NCBI GenBank assembly: GCA_013400975.1
Contig: WBMZ01011561.1
Location: 62,001-126,000 of the forward strand
Length of the DNA stretch: 64,000 nt
Source: Atrichornis clamosus
Taxonomy: Eukaryota; Chordata; Aves; Passeriformes; Menuridae
Direction of reading: 5' to 3'
The notes under the pieces were generated by a model that was given only the letters and a program-made list of their open reading frames with translations, ran no database searches and was not told the DNA's origin. Positions 48,903 to 59,290 of this stretch are shown here, piece by piece. Position numbers and translations under genes: made by a program. How positions within the stretch are numbered: the stretch's first letter is position 1; each line of letters starts with the position of its first letter.

Positions 48903-49829
48903 ACTTGATCTTTATAATTTTTGCCTAAAAATGAAAAATGGAAAGTTGTGCAAATTTTCCTATGGCTTCAGATGTGTACATTGGCAGCTTGTCTTACAGG
49001 GTCTACCTGTAGTAATTTGCAATTTAATCTCACATTTCTTCAGAGACTGGGTCTGATTGCATATCCAAATCCATAAATTCACCCATAGAATGAGTGCTAT
49101 TCCCTGGTATATGGACACATTCCAGTGCTGTACTAGGTGGGACTGACCCAATTTGAGGATTGGGTCTCAGATTAAAGTGAAATATGATATTTGACTAATT
49201 CTCATGGTTCTTAACTTGAGTTTTGTGATATTTCACTCTTATTTTTGTCAGAACCATGGGAGTTGGACTCTAGATATTGTTCAGCTCAAGATTAGTTTAC
49301 AAATGCAGCATTAGCCCTTATCATTACAGAAAAGGAATGGGGAGGAAACTAAAACCTGAATGTATACCAAAACCCCCACTCTTTAATTGTTTTCACAGAC
49401 GTATTTAATTTTTAAATCAGCTCCAAGGAACCAATGATACAACATTTTTTTGTTATTTTGCATGCTTGGGAAGTAGCAAAACTTGCAAAAGATGTAAATA
49501 TACAGTTTACTGATAAAGTTGGTTTAGTAATCACAATGGTCTAGAATTATATGCAATACTACAGTAAGTGATAGGGTACCATGAAGACCAGTGGCTTTGT
49601 GGGGGCTAGGATGGGGGACAGAGTGAGGCCTCACAGCCGGGACCTGCTCCAGCACACTCCAGTCACCAGGAGGACATCCAGAGAGCAAGCTCTGCCCCCA
49701 GCCATGGGCATCAGGCTGTGGAGATGGATACAGGACGAGGACAGGACAGGGCTTCCACCTGCATGTAGTTTATCTTCTGCTTTCAAGTAGTGTCTCTCAC
49801 TGTTTATGCCAAAGTTCATTGTTTTTTCT
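48903..49829. other. Unique DNA with a GC-richer patch
   Basis: The stretch 49,570-49,760 is visibly GC-richer than its flanks and holds a 69-codon plus ORF (49581-49790) with arginine- and proline-rich composition. I do not recognise a family. No other feature is seen. Confidence 0.4.
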
Positions 49830-50700
49830 CCCTTAAATGTCAACCCACATCTAGACTTTTCAACTGGATTCAACAACTTTATTTAAATGATATTTCAGTC
49901 CTTCCTATTATTGGCAGCATCTTCCAGTTTTTCCAGGTAAAAGTTTGGATGAACACCTATCTACATCTCATCTCTAGGTCATTGATAAATTAAGTGGAAC
50001 CAGTCTCAGGCTGATGACAGAAGAATATAAATAGGAGTTTTTCCTCAGTACAATTAATCTCTTCTAACATAAGTCATTGCAGTATTTTCTTTAGTCAGTT
50101 CTTCATTTGCTTACTATTCTTATATCAGTGTTCACCACCTCTTCCTTGAGTAGTCATTTCCTGTGGGAAACTATATCTAATCTTTGGGATTGTTTTATGG
50201 TGATTTTTTATCTGTTTTGTTTTGTTTTATTTGGTTTTAATCTGTATGCACTAAATCCACTGCTTCACATAATCTAAAATACCAGTGTTTAAAATAATAC
50301 AAGTTTAGGATTAGATTAGGGTAGCACTATTGATAAAACCACATGGATAATTTACTAACTTTCCTTTGTCTTTGTGTCCTCAATTATTCTTTTGTTCAAG
50401 AATGGTTTTAACATTACAAAGCATTAAAGTCAAATTTAGAGTCCTGTAACTGCAGGGATCACCTTTATTTTCCCTTTTTGTGTAGCCCATTATGTTTGCC
50501 ATTCTTCAGGCAGAGTATTACTCCTTGAATTTACAGATTCATTAAAAATCCCTCCTAGTGATCTTGTGTTAGTTATGCATAACTATTACCACCCCATCCT
50601 CTAGTGCCTCAGATCAGTTTATGATTTAGCATCCTTCAGCTTTGTCTTTTAAGAAAATATTCTCTGAACTGTAGGTCCAGCATTGCACTTAGAGATGACA
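49830..50700 (-). mobile_element. Long ancient CR1 (L3-like) reverse-transcriptase relic
   Basis: Over about 870 bases, blocks occur in the same order as in amniote L3/CR1 elements read on the minus strand. TCTCTAGGTCATTGATAAAT with TGGAACCAGTCTCAGG is the segment 'ccaagtcattgatgaatat...gaaccggacccagg'. GTCATTTCCTGTGGGAAACT corresponds to 'gtcatgtgggacagtatcaaa'. TGTAACTGCAGGGATCACCT with TTATTTTCCCTTTTTGTGTA corresponds to 'tctgtaattccccggg...ttatttccctttttatag'. This covers much of the reverse-transcriptase domain, including the region coding the segments after the catalytic core, but frameshifts and stops remove any frame. It is the most extensive old element in the window. Confidence 0.75.
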
Positions 50701-51014
50701 CAAACTAAGGAGGGAGCCACATTACCAAGCAGGGCAAGATCACCTTCAGCAACAATCTTGCCATGCTGGTGAGCGTGGGTTAAATTAGGAACAAGGGAGG
50801 GAGATGATGAGCAGTCAAGCGAAGAAGTGATGGATTGGGTTGGAAAGTAAAGGGCAAACAGTGATGAGGATGAAGAAAACTTTGTGAACCAGACAAGTGG
50901 GGCTGAAGGGGACCCCTTGCAAGCACGTGAACATTAAATAGTGCAGAGGAGACCGTGATGGAGAAGGTTCAAACGTCTCTGACATCAGCATGATAGGGTA
51001 CTGAAGCACATACC
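50701..51014. other. Spacer between two oppositely oriented CR1 elements
   Basis: Purine-rich unique sequence. It might include a more diverged 5' extension of the plus-strand CR1 to the right, but I cannot align it. The minus ORF 51132-50815 spans this spacer and is unassigned. Confidence 0.4.
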
Positions 51015-51640
51015 TTTGTGCAGAGGAGAACCTGGAGGTCCAGGTAGACACCAAGTTGTCCTGTTGCATTTGGTAAAGAAAGTTAGTGGCCTTCTGGGCT
51101 AGCATTGTACTAGAGTATTGCTGGCACTTCAAGGGGGATGGTCCTTCCTCTCTCCTCAGCCCTGGTGAGACACATCTGGAGAAAGTCCATCAAAGGACCT
51201 GAAGAGTATTAATTGATCGACTGTAGCATGTGACATACAAGGAGAGGTTGAGAAGGTTGGGACTGTTCAGCCTGGAGAGAAAATGACTTAAGAGGATCCT
51301 ATCAATGTATAGAAACACCTAATGGAGGGAGCAGCAAAGACCAGACTCTTCTCAGTGGTGTCCAGTGACAGGACAAGAAACAATGTGCACAAACTGAAAC
51401 ACAGAAAACTCCTACTAAACATATGAAAAATACTATTTTTATTGTGAGAGTGGCAAAAACTGAAGAAAAGAAGTCCTATAGACGTTATGAATTTTCCAGT
51501 CCTGGAGATAATTCAAAACCCAACAGCATCCAGCCCTGAACAACCTGGTCTAGCTGACCCTGCTTTGTGCACTGGGTTGGCTTAGATGATCTTCACAGGT
51601 CTCTTTAACCTATACTGTTCTAAAACAAAATTCTGTGATC
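51015..51640 (+). mobile_element. CR1 LINE fragment, about 625 bp, old
   Basis: Plus-strand CR1 extending further 5' than most: ACCTGGAGGTCCAGGTAGAC, GTGGCCTTCTGGGCTAGCAT, CAGCCCTGGTGAGACACATC, GGACTGTTCAGCCTGGAGAG, CAGACTCTTCTCAGTGGTGT, TCCAGTCCTGGAGATAATTC, GGTTGGCTTAGATGATCTTC and a decayed ATTCTGTGATC tail. Several small indels and stops show age. The retained part corresponds to the ORF2 region downstream of the reverse-transcriptase core plus the 3' UTR. Confidence 0.9.
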
Positions 51641-52668
51641 TTTTGTTAAATTGTTGATCTAGTTGGGAAAATTCTGACAAGACTTTTTGTGCTGGAAAAG
51701 GCACCAAAGCCCTTTTAGACTTTTAAGGCTATAGCAAAATGTCACATAAACCACAGGACTATTTTATAAGTAAGTCACCATAAAAATAGCCGTAAGTTCA
51801 CAAATGTCAGCTGTAATTGTTAATTTGCAAAAAAAGTAGTATGAAAACAAAATTTTAATTTGCTCAGAAAACCGCATAAATAACCAAAGATGTTATAAAT
51901 ATACATCCACAATTGTAAATAAAACTTATTAGAATCTAAAACAACTAGTGGAATTTCTTCTACTCTTTTCATTTATTTTATTGTATTGTATTTTGTTATT
52001 TTATTTTATTATTTTATTCCTTCCATGTTTAAACATAAGATGTCAGCAGGAAAATGACGTTTCTATAATGTAAGACAAACAGAAAAACAGCTTCTGATCA
52101 TTTCTGAAATGAATCTGAGCCTGTGTAACATGGCTGTTATATGTACTGTGTGTCACATGGTTGGTGCAAAGCCGTGAGAAGAATCTCAGTCCTGCTCCAA
52201 ATGTTTCAGGCCCCTTTCAGTAAACAGCCAGGGCTCTGGCCGTTTGACTTAGCTCTGAATTAACAGCTGAGTGGTCTTCAGTTGCTGAAGCAGAAATCTC
52301 CAGACCGTAGTCAAGGAAATGCAGTTATTTGTGCTGGCTTTAAAAATATCCACTCCCTGAACTTTGATAAGGCTGTATCAAGCACTGCCTTTACCATGTA
52401 AGATCAGCTAAATCAGATAAGAATTTCCTTTTACCTCTGACTGGTGTCTGTCTTTGAGTTGAAAATCCAGGTTTTAGCAGTTGTGGTTGGATCCACAAAT
52501 AAGACATTTGTGAGGGAATCTTGCCTAGCTTTCATTTCAGAAGAATAAGTCCAAAATTACTATGAACGACAGCTGAGCTGCCCTTAAACCCGGAGTCCTG
52601 TGAAGCTCCCAGACACTTCTGTTTACTATAGTCTTCTTCATGCTGCTAATCATAAAATGCTTAAATAA
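51641..52668. other. Unique DNA with an AT-rich pentamer repeat
   Basis: A (TTTTA)n-type repeat lies at about 51,970-52,016. No gene is recognised. Confidence 0.5.
51970..52016 (+). repeat. (TTTTA)n-type simple repeat
   Basis: ATTTTATTGTATTGTATTTT is followed by TTATTTTATTTTATTATTTT: imperfect TTTTA/TTGTA units over about 47 bases. Confidence 0.8.
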
Positions 52669-52778
52669 TAAAATCATAGAATCACAGAATGGTTTGGGTT
52701 GGAAGGGACACCTCCCACTAGAGCAGATTTCTCAAGGCTCCATCCAGCCTGGCCTTGAACACTCCCAGGGGTGAGGAC
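52669..52778 (-). mobile_element. CR1 LINE fragment, 3' end, well preserved
   Basis: AAAATCATAGAATCACAGAA, TGGTTTGGGTTGGAAGGGAC, ACCTCCCACTAGAGCAG, CTCCATCCAGCCTGGCC and TTGAACACTCCCAGGGGTGA. A segment of about 35 bases normally found between 'GGGAC' and 'ACCTCC' is missing, an internal deletion between the two GGGACACC-like sites of the element. Confidence 0.94.
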
Positions 52779-55700
52779 GCCAGGACTAAAAAGAACTTGT
52801 GTTCCAGCTGAGGGACTGTGGTGTGGTGCGCATGCTCAGAGCATGCTGGACACAGAGTGTGTAGAAGACTGCAGGAGGAGCTCTGCCTTTGCCCAGTGGT
52901 CCTGTACCACCCAGACTAGTATATTTCTTTACAATTGGAAGCAAATGGACAGTGTTATAAACCTGTTGAACTGATTTTAGATATGCTTCCTATGAACTGA
53001 GCGCTTCATAAGAAAGGGTAAAGCTGTGAGCTCTGATATCCTTGTCAAATCCTACTGGAAGTAATTAAACATTGCCTGTATTTCCTGCCAAATCTATCAA
53101 TAATGGCAATTGAATAAATGAAATGGGGATTGTGCAAAACTTTAGGGATTCTTTACAGGTAAAATCTCTTTATATAAGATCATATTAATATAAGAAGCCT
53201 GTGTTACGCTCCTTGATGTGGTTGTGTAATTTTTGTTAGTGAGGAAAATAATGTACTTACATTGAGTAGAGAAAAGATCCTTGTTCCTTCCATCATAGTA
53301 TAAATAACCTGACATATTCTCTCTTTCTGGAGAGCTCTGGCTTGCAGCATTTTCAGTAGATAAAAACAGAGTCATACCAAGGGAATATCAAAGAAAGTGC
53401 ATCTTATCACTCTGAAACACAAGGATCTTGTCTATAGATGAAGAAATAATGAATTCCTACAAGTATCTCATTAATACCACTCTCTGAAAATCCTTTTTCT
53501 TAAAAGAATCATGTCCATAGTTCTAAAGCATTACAGATTTAAAGAGCCGGGGTTAGAGCCAAAAGGAAAGATGCAGCGCCTTTAGGCTCTGTAAAGGTGA
53601 AAGAGAAATCATTAAAATGAAAACAGAATCTAAAAAACTTTCTACATAAATGTTTAACACTTTTGAAAGAAACATCTTTGTAAGTAGGAAGACAGTTTCC
53701 CAGATGCAAAAATATTACTAAGATTTTAAAATAACCTCTTCAGGTTCCTGACTCCCAGTCTTGTGTTAATCCCACCACCTGTGTTTAGGGAATATGCCAT
53801 CCAGGCATCCATACCTGCTCGAAGAGCCCAAACAACACAGCTATACCATATGTGTGGATCTACAAAAATCTTCTGGACTTCAAAGGAATTACAATCTCTT
53901 TAGGGATATGTGTAAAGTGAAAGATCCCGGTGATCCAGCAATTGTTGTCAGCAATGGGAAAGCCAATCAAAACGACTTAACTGTGGTACATAACTCTGCC
54001 TATAGACCTGAATGTAACAAGGAGTATGTATGTTCAGAACGTGGCTGGCAGTAACATCTACAAGAGTGATTTTTTAAATGCCATTTTATCTTCTTTTTTC
54101 TGATGGCTATGGGAAATTCCTTAAACTTTTCCTCATAAGCAGTCTTCACTTATACATCACTGAATAAATATACTTTTAGAACAATCTCATAATACAAAGT
54201 GAGACTAGATTAATATTTCCTGGATCAGAAGAGGAAATGGTGGGGTTTGAGCCCTGAGATATGATATGTCTGCAAGAGTGGGAATTCTGGATTCCACCTG
54301 CTTTTGCCTGGCATATTGATCTCATTTTGACAAGCTAGAACAGTCTCAGCAGAGGAGTATGATAGTGAAAAACACCACACAGGTGGTAGTTGGGAGAGTG
54401 GTCTTTCGTATGGGGCTCATAGCAAAGGGCATAATGACCATCTGCTCTTTTCCAATGAAAGGTGCCTCTATCCTACTGCAAATCAAACATCCTCCAAAGT
54501 AAACATATTTTATTCTGGGAAATAGAAAAAATAACACTTTCAGCATTTCTTATTCTCTCTTTCCTTCAATGTTTGTTTAAATGAAGGCGTTTAAGGATTT
54601 CAAGTCAAATTTATGGCTAGGTAAGCTTGACTCAAACCTGCAAAACCATTATAAAGCAAAATCCTTCTCTCTTGAAAAAAGAGCAGAAAACCCTTACTGA
54701 CTCTCAACACTGTTAAAGGAACTGCATTCACTGTTAGTGGATGCTGCTGGACTGAGACAGGTTGTGGGGATCTCCCCAGTGTTATTCAGTGCTATAGACT
54801 CAGAGGCTACGTTCTCCCCAAGTTTGTTCACAAGGCAGTGCCACCATTCTGCAGTGTTTCAGTCCAAAAAAAGAGTCACCTCTTCTCTCTAGAAGCAGTT
54901 ATATCATTCCCATCAGTTGTGTTTCATGTTTGATTTGCAATGACTGAAGTGCTAATACCGGGTATAAAGCAGCAAGTATGAAAATATCTCCAAGGGTCAG
55001 CCTTTTATCTCACAAGGATTGACAGGAACTTTGTGTATTCTACAGGTGACATAAGTAAAACTGTATTCTGGGGTAACTGCAAAATATTATACTCCAAGGA
55101 GAGTAGGAGCCAGCTGAAATCCCAGTTGAGTATTTTGATATCTTGTTCTGCCTCCTTTATCTTAAATCCTGTTTAACTAGCAGCATCTGCCACTGACATT
55201 TCCACTAGGATGGTACAGATGGAGCAGTGACTCAGATCACTGGATCTGCAGAGTTACAAATAGCTAAACCTGCTGTTGCTGAAGATTATCAACAGGGCTG
55301 TAGGAGAGGCTCATATGTGTGATTGAGGCTTGCAATATGTGGAATTTAGATTTTCCACTTGTATTGTTTTCATGAAAGGAATTGCATCTATCTGCCTACA
55401 CATATAACTCCAAACATGAATAAATTCTTAGTCATCAGATGCTTTTATTATCATAACTTTCTCTGCTTGTATTTGTTAAGAACTAGTTAAATCCAAAGCC
55501 AAATATTACAGGAAACAGGAAAAATTATTGTGCTTAATGTCAGCATTTTAATTTGGGACAAAATTTTTTTCATTTCTGGGTGTCCTTGCAGCCTGAAAGT
55601 AGGTGGGGTGGAGAGAAGCAAAGCTAGGTAAATCTGTTAGCTGAGCTTTCTTGTCATTTGGGTCACATCATTGCTTATCATCCTTCATTTTCCCTGGGGA

Positions 55701-56892
55701 AACAGAGAATAAACAAGAAGATAGCTGCACTGAGTTTTTGTGATAAGGGTTTCAGCTGGAAAATATAATCTGTTTTGTAATTCCTTGGTCAAAAGGTAGT
55801 TTGAGATTGTTCATTCGTTTACAATGAGAGGTATGTTTTTTTCTTGTTTCCTTTAATATTTTATGTGCATAGATTTCTTGGGAAAGGTACTAAATTAGTG
55901 TATTTGACCTAACACAGTTTCAGCTCATTAGAAGACCTGACAGATCCAATTCTTTATAGACTTGAATGGTCTATATAGCAGAAAATAAGGTTCCTTCAAA
56001 TGGACTTTGTCGTTGTCTGGTACAGAACACAATTTACTAAATTTTATTTACATGTTCACCAATAATGCCTTACTTTGTTCAGACATCAAGTAAATAATCA
56101 TTTCACAATCTTAATTCAAAAAATAATCCTTTCTACACAGAGCTTGTACACACAGACACACTCTAGAATATAGCTCAGAAAAAAAAAACCATTGCTAAGA
56201 ATGCTTCAAATCCATGCCTTTCCTTGAATTTTGACAGGGGTAATGAATGTCCAATCAATTGTTAGTTATGCTGGATTTTGTTTCCAAACAGGAGAGGTAA
56301 ATCTAATTTTTTTATACTTATATAGCACACACTACGTTGAACTAAATTAAATAGCCACTCTAGGGGCAAGATGAAGTTAATTAGTTGACAAGAGTTAGAG
56401 GCTTCTGTTACGGTGACAGAAGTTACTGAATGGGACACATCTTTCATGTTTGGAAGGACTGAAGGTGGTCAGTTTTTCGCAGGCTGTGACTCCCAGCTAC
56501 AGGTCCTCATGGGCAGCAGCCTTTATTCCTCTACACATGGAATTAGGTTTAAGGATGAAGTAATGTCCTGGGAAACAGTGGTGGGCATGTGAGATTTCTG
56601 GAAGCATAGGAAAATTTGCAAGCACTTTATGACTGGGTTTGTTCCAGCTCCAGTCAGTATATAATTTAAACTACCCTTTGTATATTCCTAGGTACAATTT
56701 TGCTTCTGCTCCCAAGAGAAGAAAACCATCAGTCTTGGAATCCTGAGTTGACTTTAAATTTAACTACAAGAAAGAAAAAAAAAATTAAAGGAGATTGCAA
56801 TGTGTAATCTGTGACCAAGATTTGGGATCCAGCCCTTGGAAAACCATGCAAATATTCCAGCAAGGTTGTTCTGCAAACGTGACAATAAATCC
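52779..56892. other. Unique DNA, no gene assigned
   Basis: It holds a 17-base palindrome at 52,830 and a plus ORF at 53794-54054 (86 codons) preceded by an acceptor-like sequence; both are described as findings. There are no mobile elements that I recognise. Confidence 0.45.
53794..54054 (+). other. Unassigned 86-codon ORF with acceptor-like sequence upstream
   Basis: The ORF begins at an ATG six bases after ACCTGTGTTTAG, which with the preceding C/T-rich stretch resembles a splice acceptor. The translation is hydrophilic and of normal complexity (ending ECNKEYVCSERGWQ). No donor of good quality follows before the stop and I do not recognise the family. Chance is likely. Confidence 0.15.
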
Positions 56893-57072
56893 TGCTAAAC
56901 CCAGGAGAAGTTGTAGATGCCCCATCCCTCCAAATATTCAAGGTCAGGTCAGACAGGGGTTTTGACCAACCTCATCTAGTTGGTGGCATTCTTTCCCATG
57001 GCAAGAGGGTTGGAACTAGATGATGTTTAAGATCCTTTCTAACCCAAGCCTCTATGATTCTATGGTTCTAAC
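56893..57072 (+). mobile_element. CR1 LINE fragment with intact 3' tail
   Basis: GGAGAAGTTGTAGATGCCCC, ATCCCTCCAAATATTCAAGG, TGGTGGCATTCTTTCCCATG, GCAAGAGGGTTGGAACTAGA, TGATGTTTAAGATCCTTTCT and the tail CTATGATTCTATGGTTCTA. 5'-truncated. Confidence 0.94.
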
Positions 57073-57361
57073 CATACCAGCAGCAGAAAAATGTGGCATT
57101 GAATCTGTTGATCAGTATTGTTGCAGTTTAGTGCACCTTGATCACAATCATTCATAATTTGATAACACAGAAAATGAGAAACAAAACCACCATTCACAGG
57201 ATTCAGCTCAAAAAATACTTGTTCGTTTTGACAAATTGTTTTTGAAGGAACTCAACACAAGATTCAGGGAAGTAGATGCCAGAATGCATTTGATCAACAT
57301 CATTTTTAGCATGGAAGCTGGTTAATCTTACAAGCCCAGAGAAAACAAATTGTCTGCCATC

Positions 57362-57534
57362 TTTATTCAATTTCTTCTAAATTCGTTTTTTGCCACCAGG
57401 TGTCAGCACAAGTGCACAGACATCAGACACCCCAGAGACCCCTGAGAGGTCTCCTGAGAAGCAGTCTGTGCAATAACGATAATGTTTCATGGCAGTTCTC
57501 ATGATCCTGAAAATATTCTCCAATTTTAGTTCCA
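57362..57534 (-). other. Possible terminal exon (acceptor, ORF, stop, AATAAA)
   Basis: On the minus strand a strong acceptor (eight T, six C, then ACAG) ends at 57,535. From 57,534 one frame is open for about 51 codons and stops at 57,379-57,377. An AATAAA hexamer follows at 57,367-57,362. The translation includes KLENIFRIMRTAMKHYRYC and ends LTPGGKKRI. I do not recognise it. No upstream partner exon is identified. The combination is suggestive but each element is common by chance. Confidence 0.25.
57391..57410. promoter_or_regulatory. CTCF-like site
   Basis: TGCCACCAGGTGTCAGCACA carries the CCACCAGG core typical of CTCF motifs, with imperfect right-hand bases. It lies within the possible terminal exon. 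Confidence 0.25.
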
Positions 57535-59111
57535 CTGTGGGGGGAAAAAAAATGATATTGCTTACACATCTCAACATCCCTTTGAACTGCATAGTCTACA
57601 CCAGTTTTGTGTACTGTAGGTATTCTGCAATCACCTATTCTACCTGCCCTGGCATCTCCACCCGTCCTCTTTTCTGCCCTACAGCTGATCACAGAGATAG
57701 ATTATCTCCCTTCAGCCTCTAACTGGAAGATGTGGAGACTACAAGTAACAAAGCAGGAAGGAGGGATCATTGTCAAATGATGTGGAAAATACAGCTGAAA
57801 GACTTCCGATCACTGATAATTATCCTGCTTTTTAAGTCACTGTCCGTATGCCCTTTCCAACTGTTTATAACACCTAGCAGTTATTTCCCCAAATCTCCTT
57901 CATAAGAAGTAGTTCTTTGATCCTTAATGGAAACAGCATCCTGGGACTGCCTTGCTGAAGGCAAGGATCATGAGTTGGTGTTCAGTTGGTCTTAATAAAT
58001 TAATAGAATTAATAGAATTCCCTTTGTCTTCCTTTCAAACATTCTGGCTGCAGATACTTTTTGATCAGAATTTCCTTATTGCATCTCCAGTGCCCTGATG
58101 AAAAAGATGTCTGGTTTTAAGCAGATTTCTTACACTGTATGGTTTCCTATTCCAGGCTGTTCACAGACGTGTCTGTAGCCTTGACTTCATTTTGAACTGA
58201 GTTTAAGATATTTAGTTCTGTTTAATGTTAAACTGTGTTTGGAACAGGTGCTTTTAATAGAAAGAGGACTTGAATTAATATGAAGACAAATGCAACACTT
58301 CCATGACTATGACAAAACCTTCTTGCTTTCAGTGAGGAGTAACCTTTCCTCAATGAGCGGAATCCTTTTTCCAAACAGGGAGATAGAGAGTGTAGTGATC
58401 TAGATATAAAGTTGTGTTTCAATACTGCACCAGTAAATCCTACATGGGAGGGGAATATCAGAACAGGAGGAGAGGACTTATCAACTATTTGCTCCAAAGA
58501 GCTGTGCAGATTTCCTAGCCTAACTGGGAATAGAGCAACACGACTTGTATTGTCATCTCAGTTGGTCTCCAGTGATTCTCCTAGCAGATGTCATGACTGT
58601 TGTGGTGTTTTTCCTGCTTGTCTTCCTGGTACACTGCATTTATCATTTTTTATATTCTGCACCTTAGTGATTCGTAGGGGGTTTTTTTTGTTTTGTTTTG
58701 TTTTATTTTGTTTTTTCTGCAGGGTGTTTTGACTTCTTTTATAACTTATCTTTGACTCTCTCACTTTGTTTCCTCCAGCAGTTCAAGAGATGCAACCCTG
58801 GAGCTGCAAAGTTTTACATGAACTGCAGGGCATCTATTTTTTACATTTTGAGTGCTATGCAGAGACAATGATAGAATTTTAAGGCTTAAAGATACAGATT
58901 TCTGGAAATTATTGCCTTTTCTTTTTTTGTCAGGATTCTTTGAAACTCTTAAGTGCTGTACATCTCCTTTCTCAAATCAACATCACTGAAGCTGTCCACA
59001 TAAAAAAAGTAGCATTTTTACCAAGTCCTAAATTATTCATATCATGTTTCCATTTCATTTATACAACTCCTGCATCAAATTCCATATAAATCTGCCAGAA
59101 AAATGTTTTGC
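57535..59111. other. Unique DNA with a (TTTTG)n repeat
   Basis: A TTTTG-type repeat lies at 58,681-58,716. AATTAATAGAATTAATAGAA is a small tandem duplication near 57,998. No gene is assigned. Confidence 0.5.
58681..58716 (+). repeat. (TTTTG)n-type simple repeat
   Basis: A T run followed by TTTTG units and one TTTTA unit. Confidence 0.85.
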
Positions 59112-59290
59112 ACTTCCTTCCTGCCTTCCTGCCTTCCTGCCTGCCTTCCTGCCTTCCTTCCTCTGTTCCCACATTCCCGCCTTCCTTCCTGCCTTCCTGT
59201 CTTCCTTCCTGCCTTCCTTCCTGCCTGCCTTCTTCCCTCCCTCCCTATCTTCCTCCCTCTCTCCCTCCCTCCCTCTCTCCCTCCTTCCCT
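59112..59290 (+). repeat. (TTCC/TGCC/CTCC)n array, about 180 bases
   Basis: The array runs from CACTTCCTTCC to TTCCCTG. The left half alternates TTCC and TGCC units; after 59,230 it becomes CCCTCC/CTCTCC units. Only a handful of A bases occur. Translations in all frames are repetitive (LPAFLPS-like on plus, GRKAGRKE-like on minus) and are artefacts. Confidence 0.95.
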
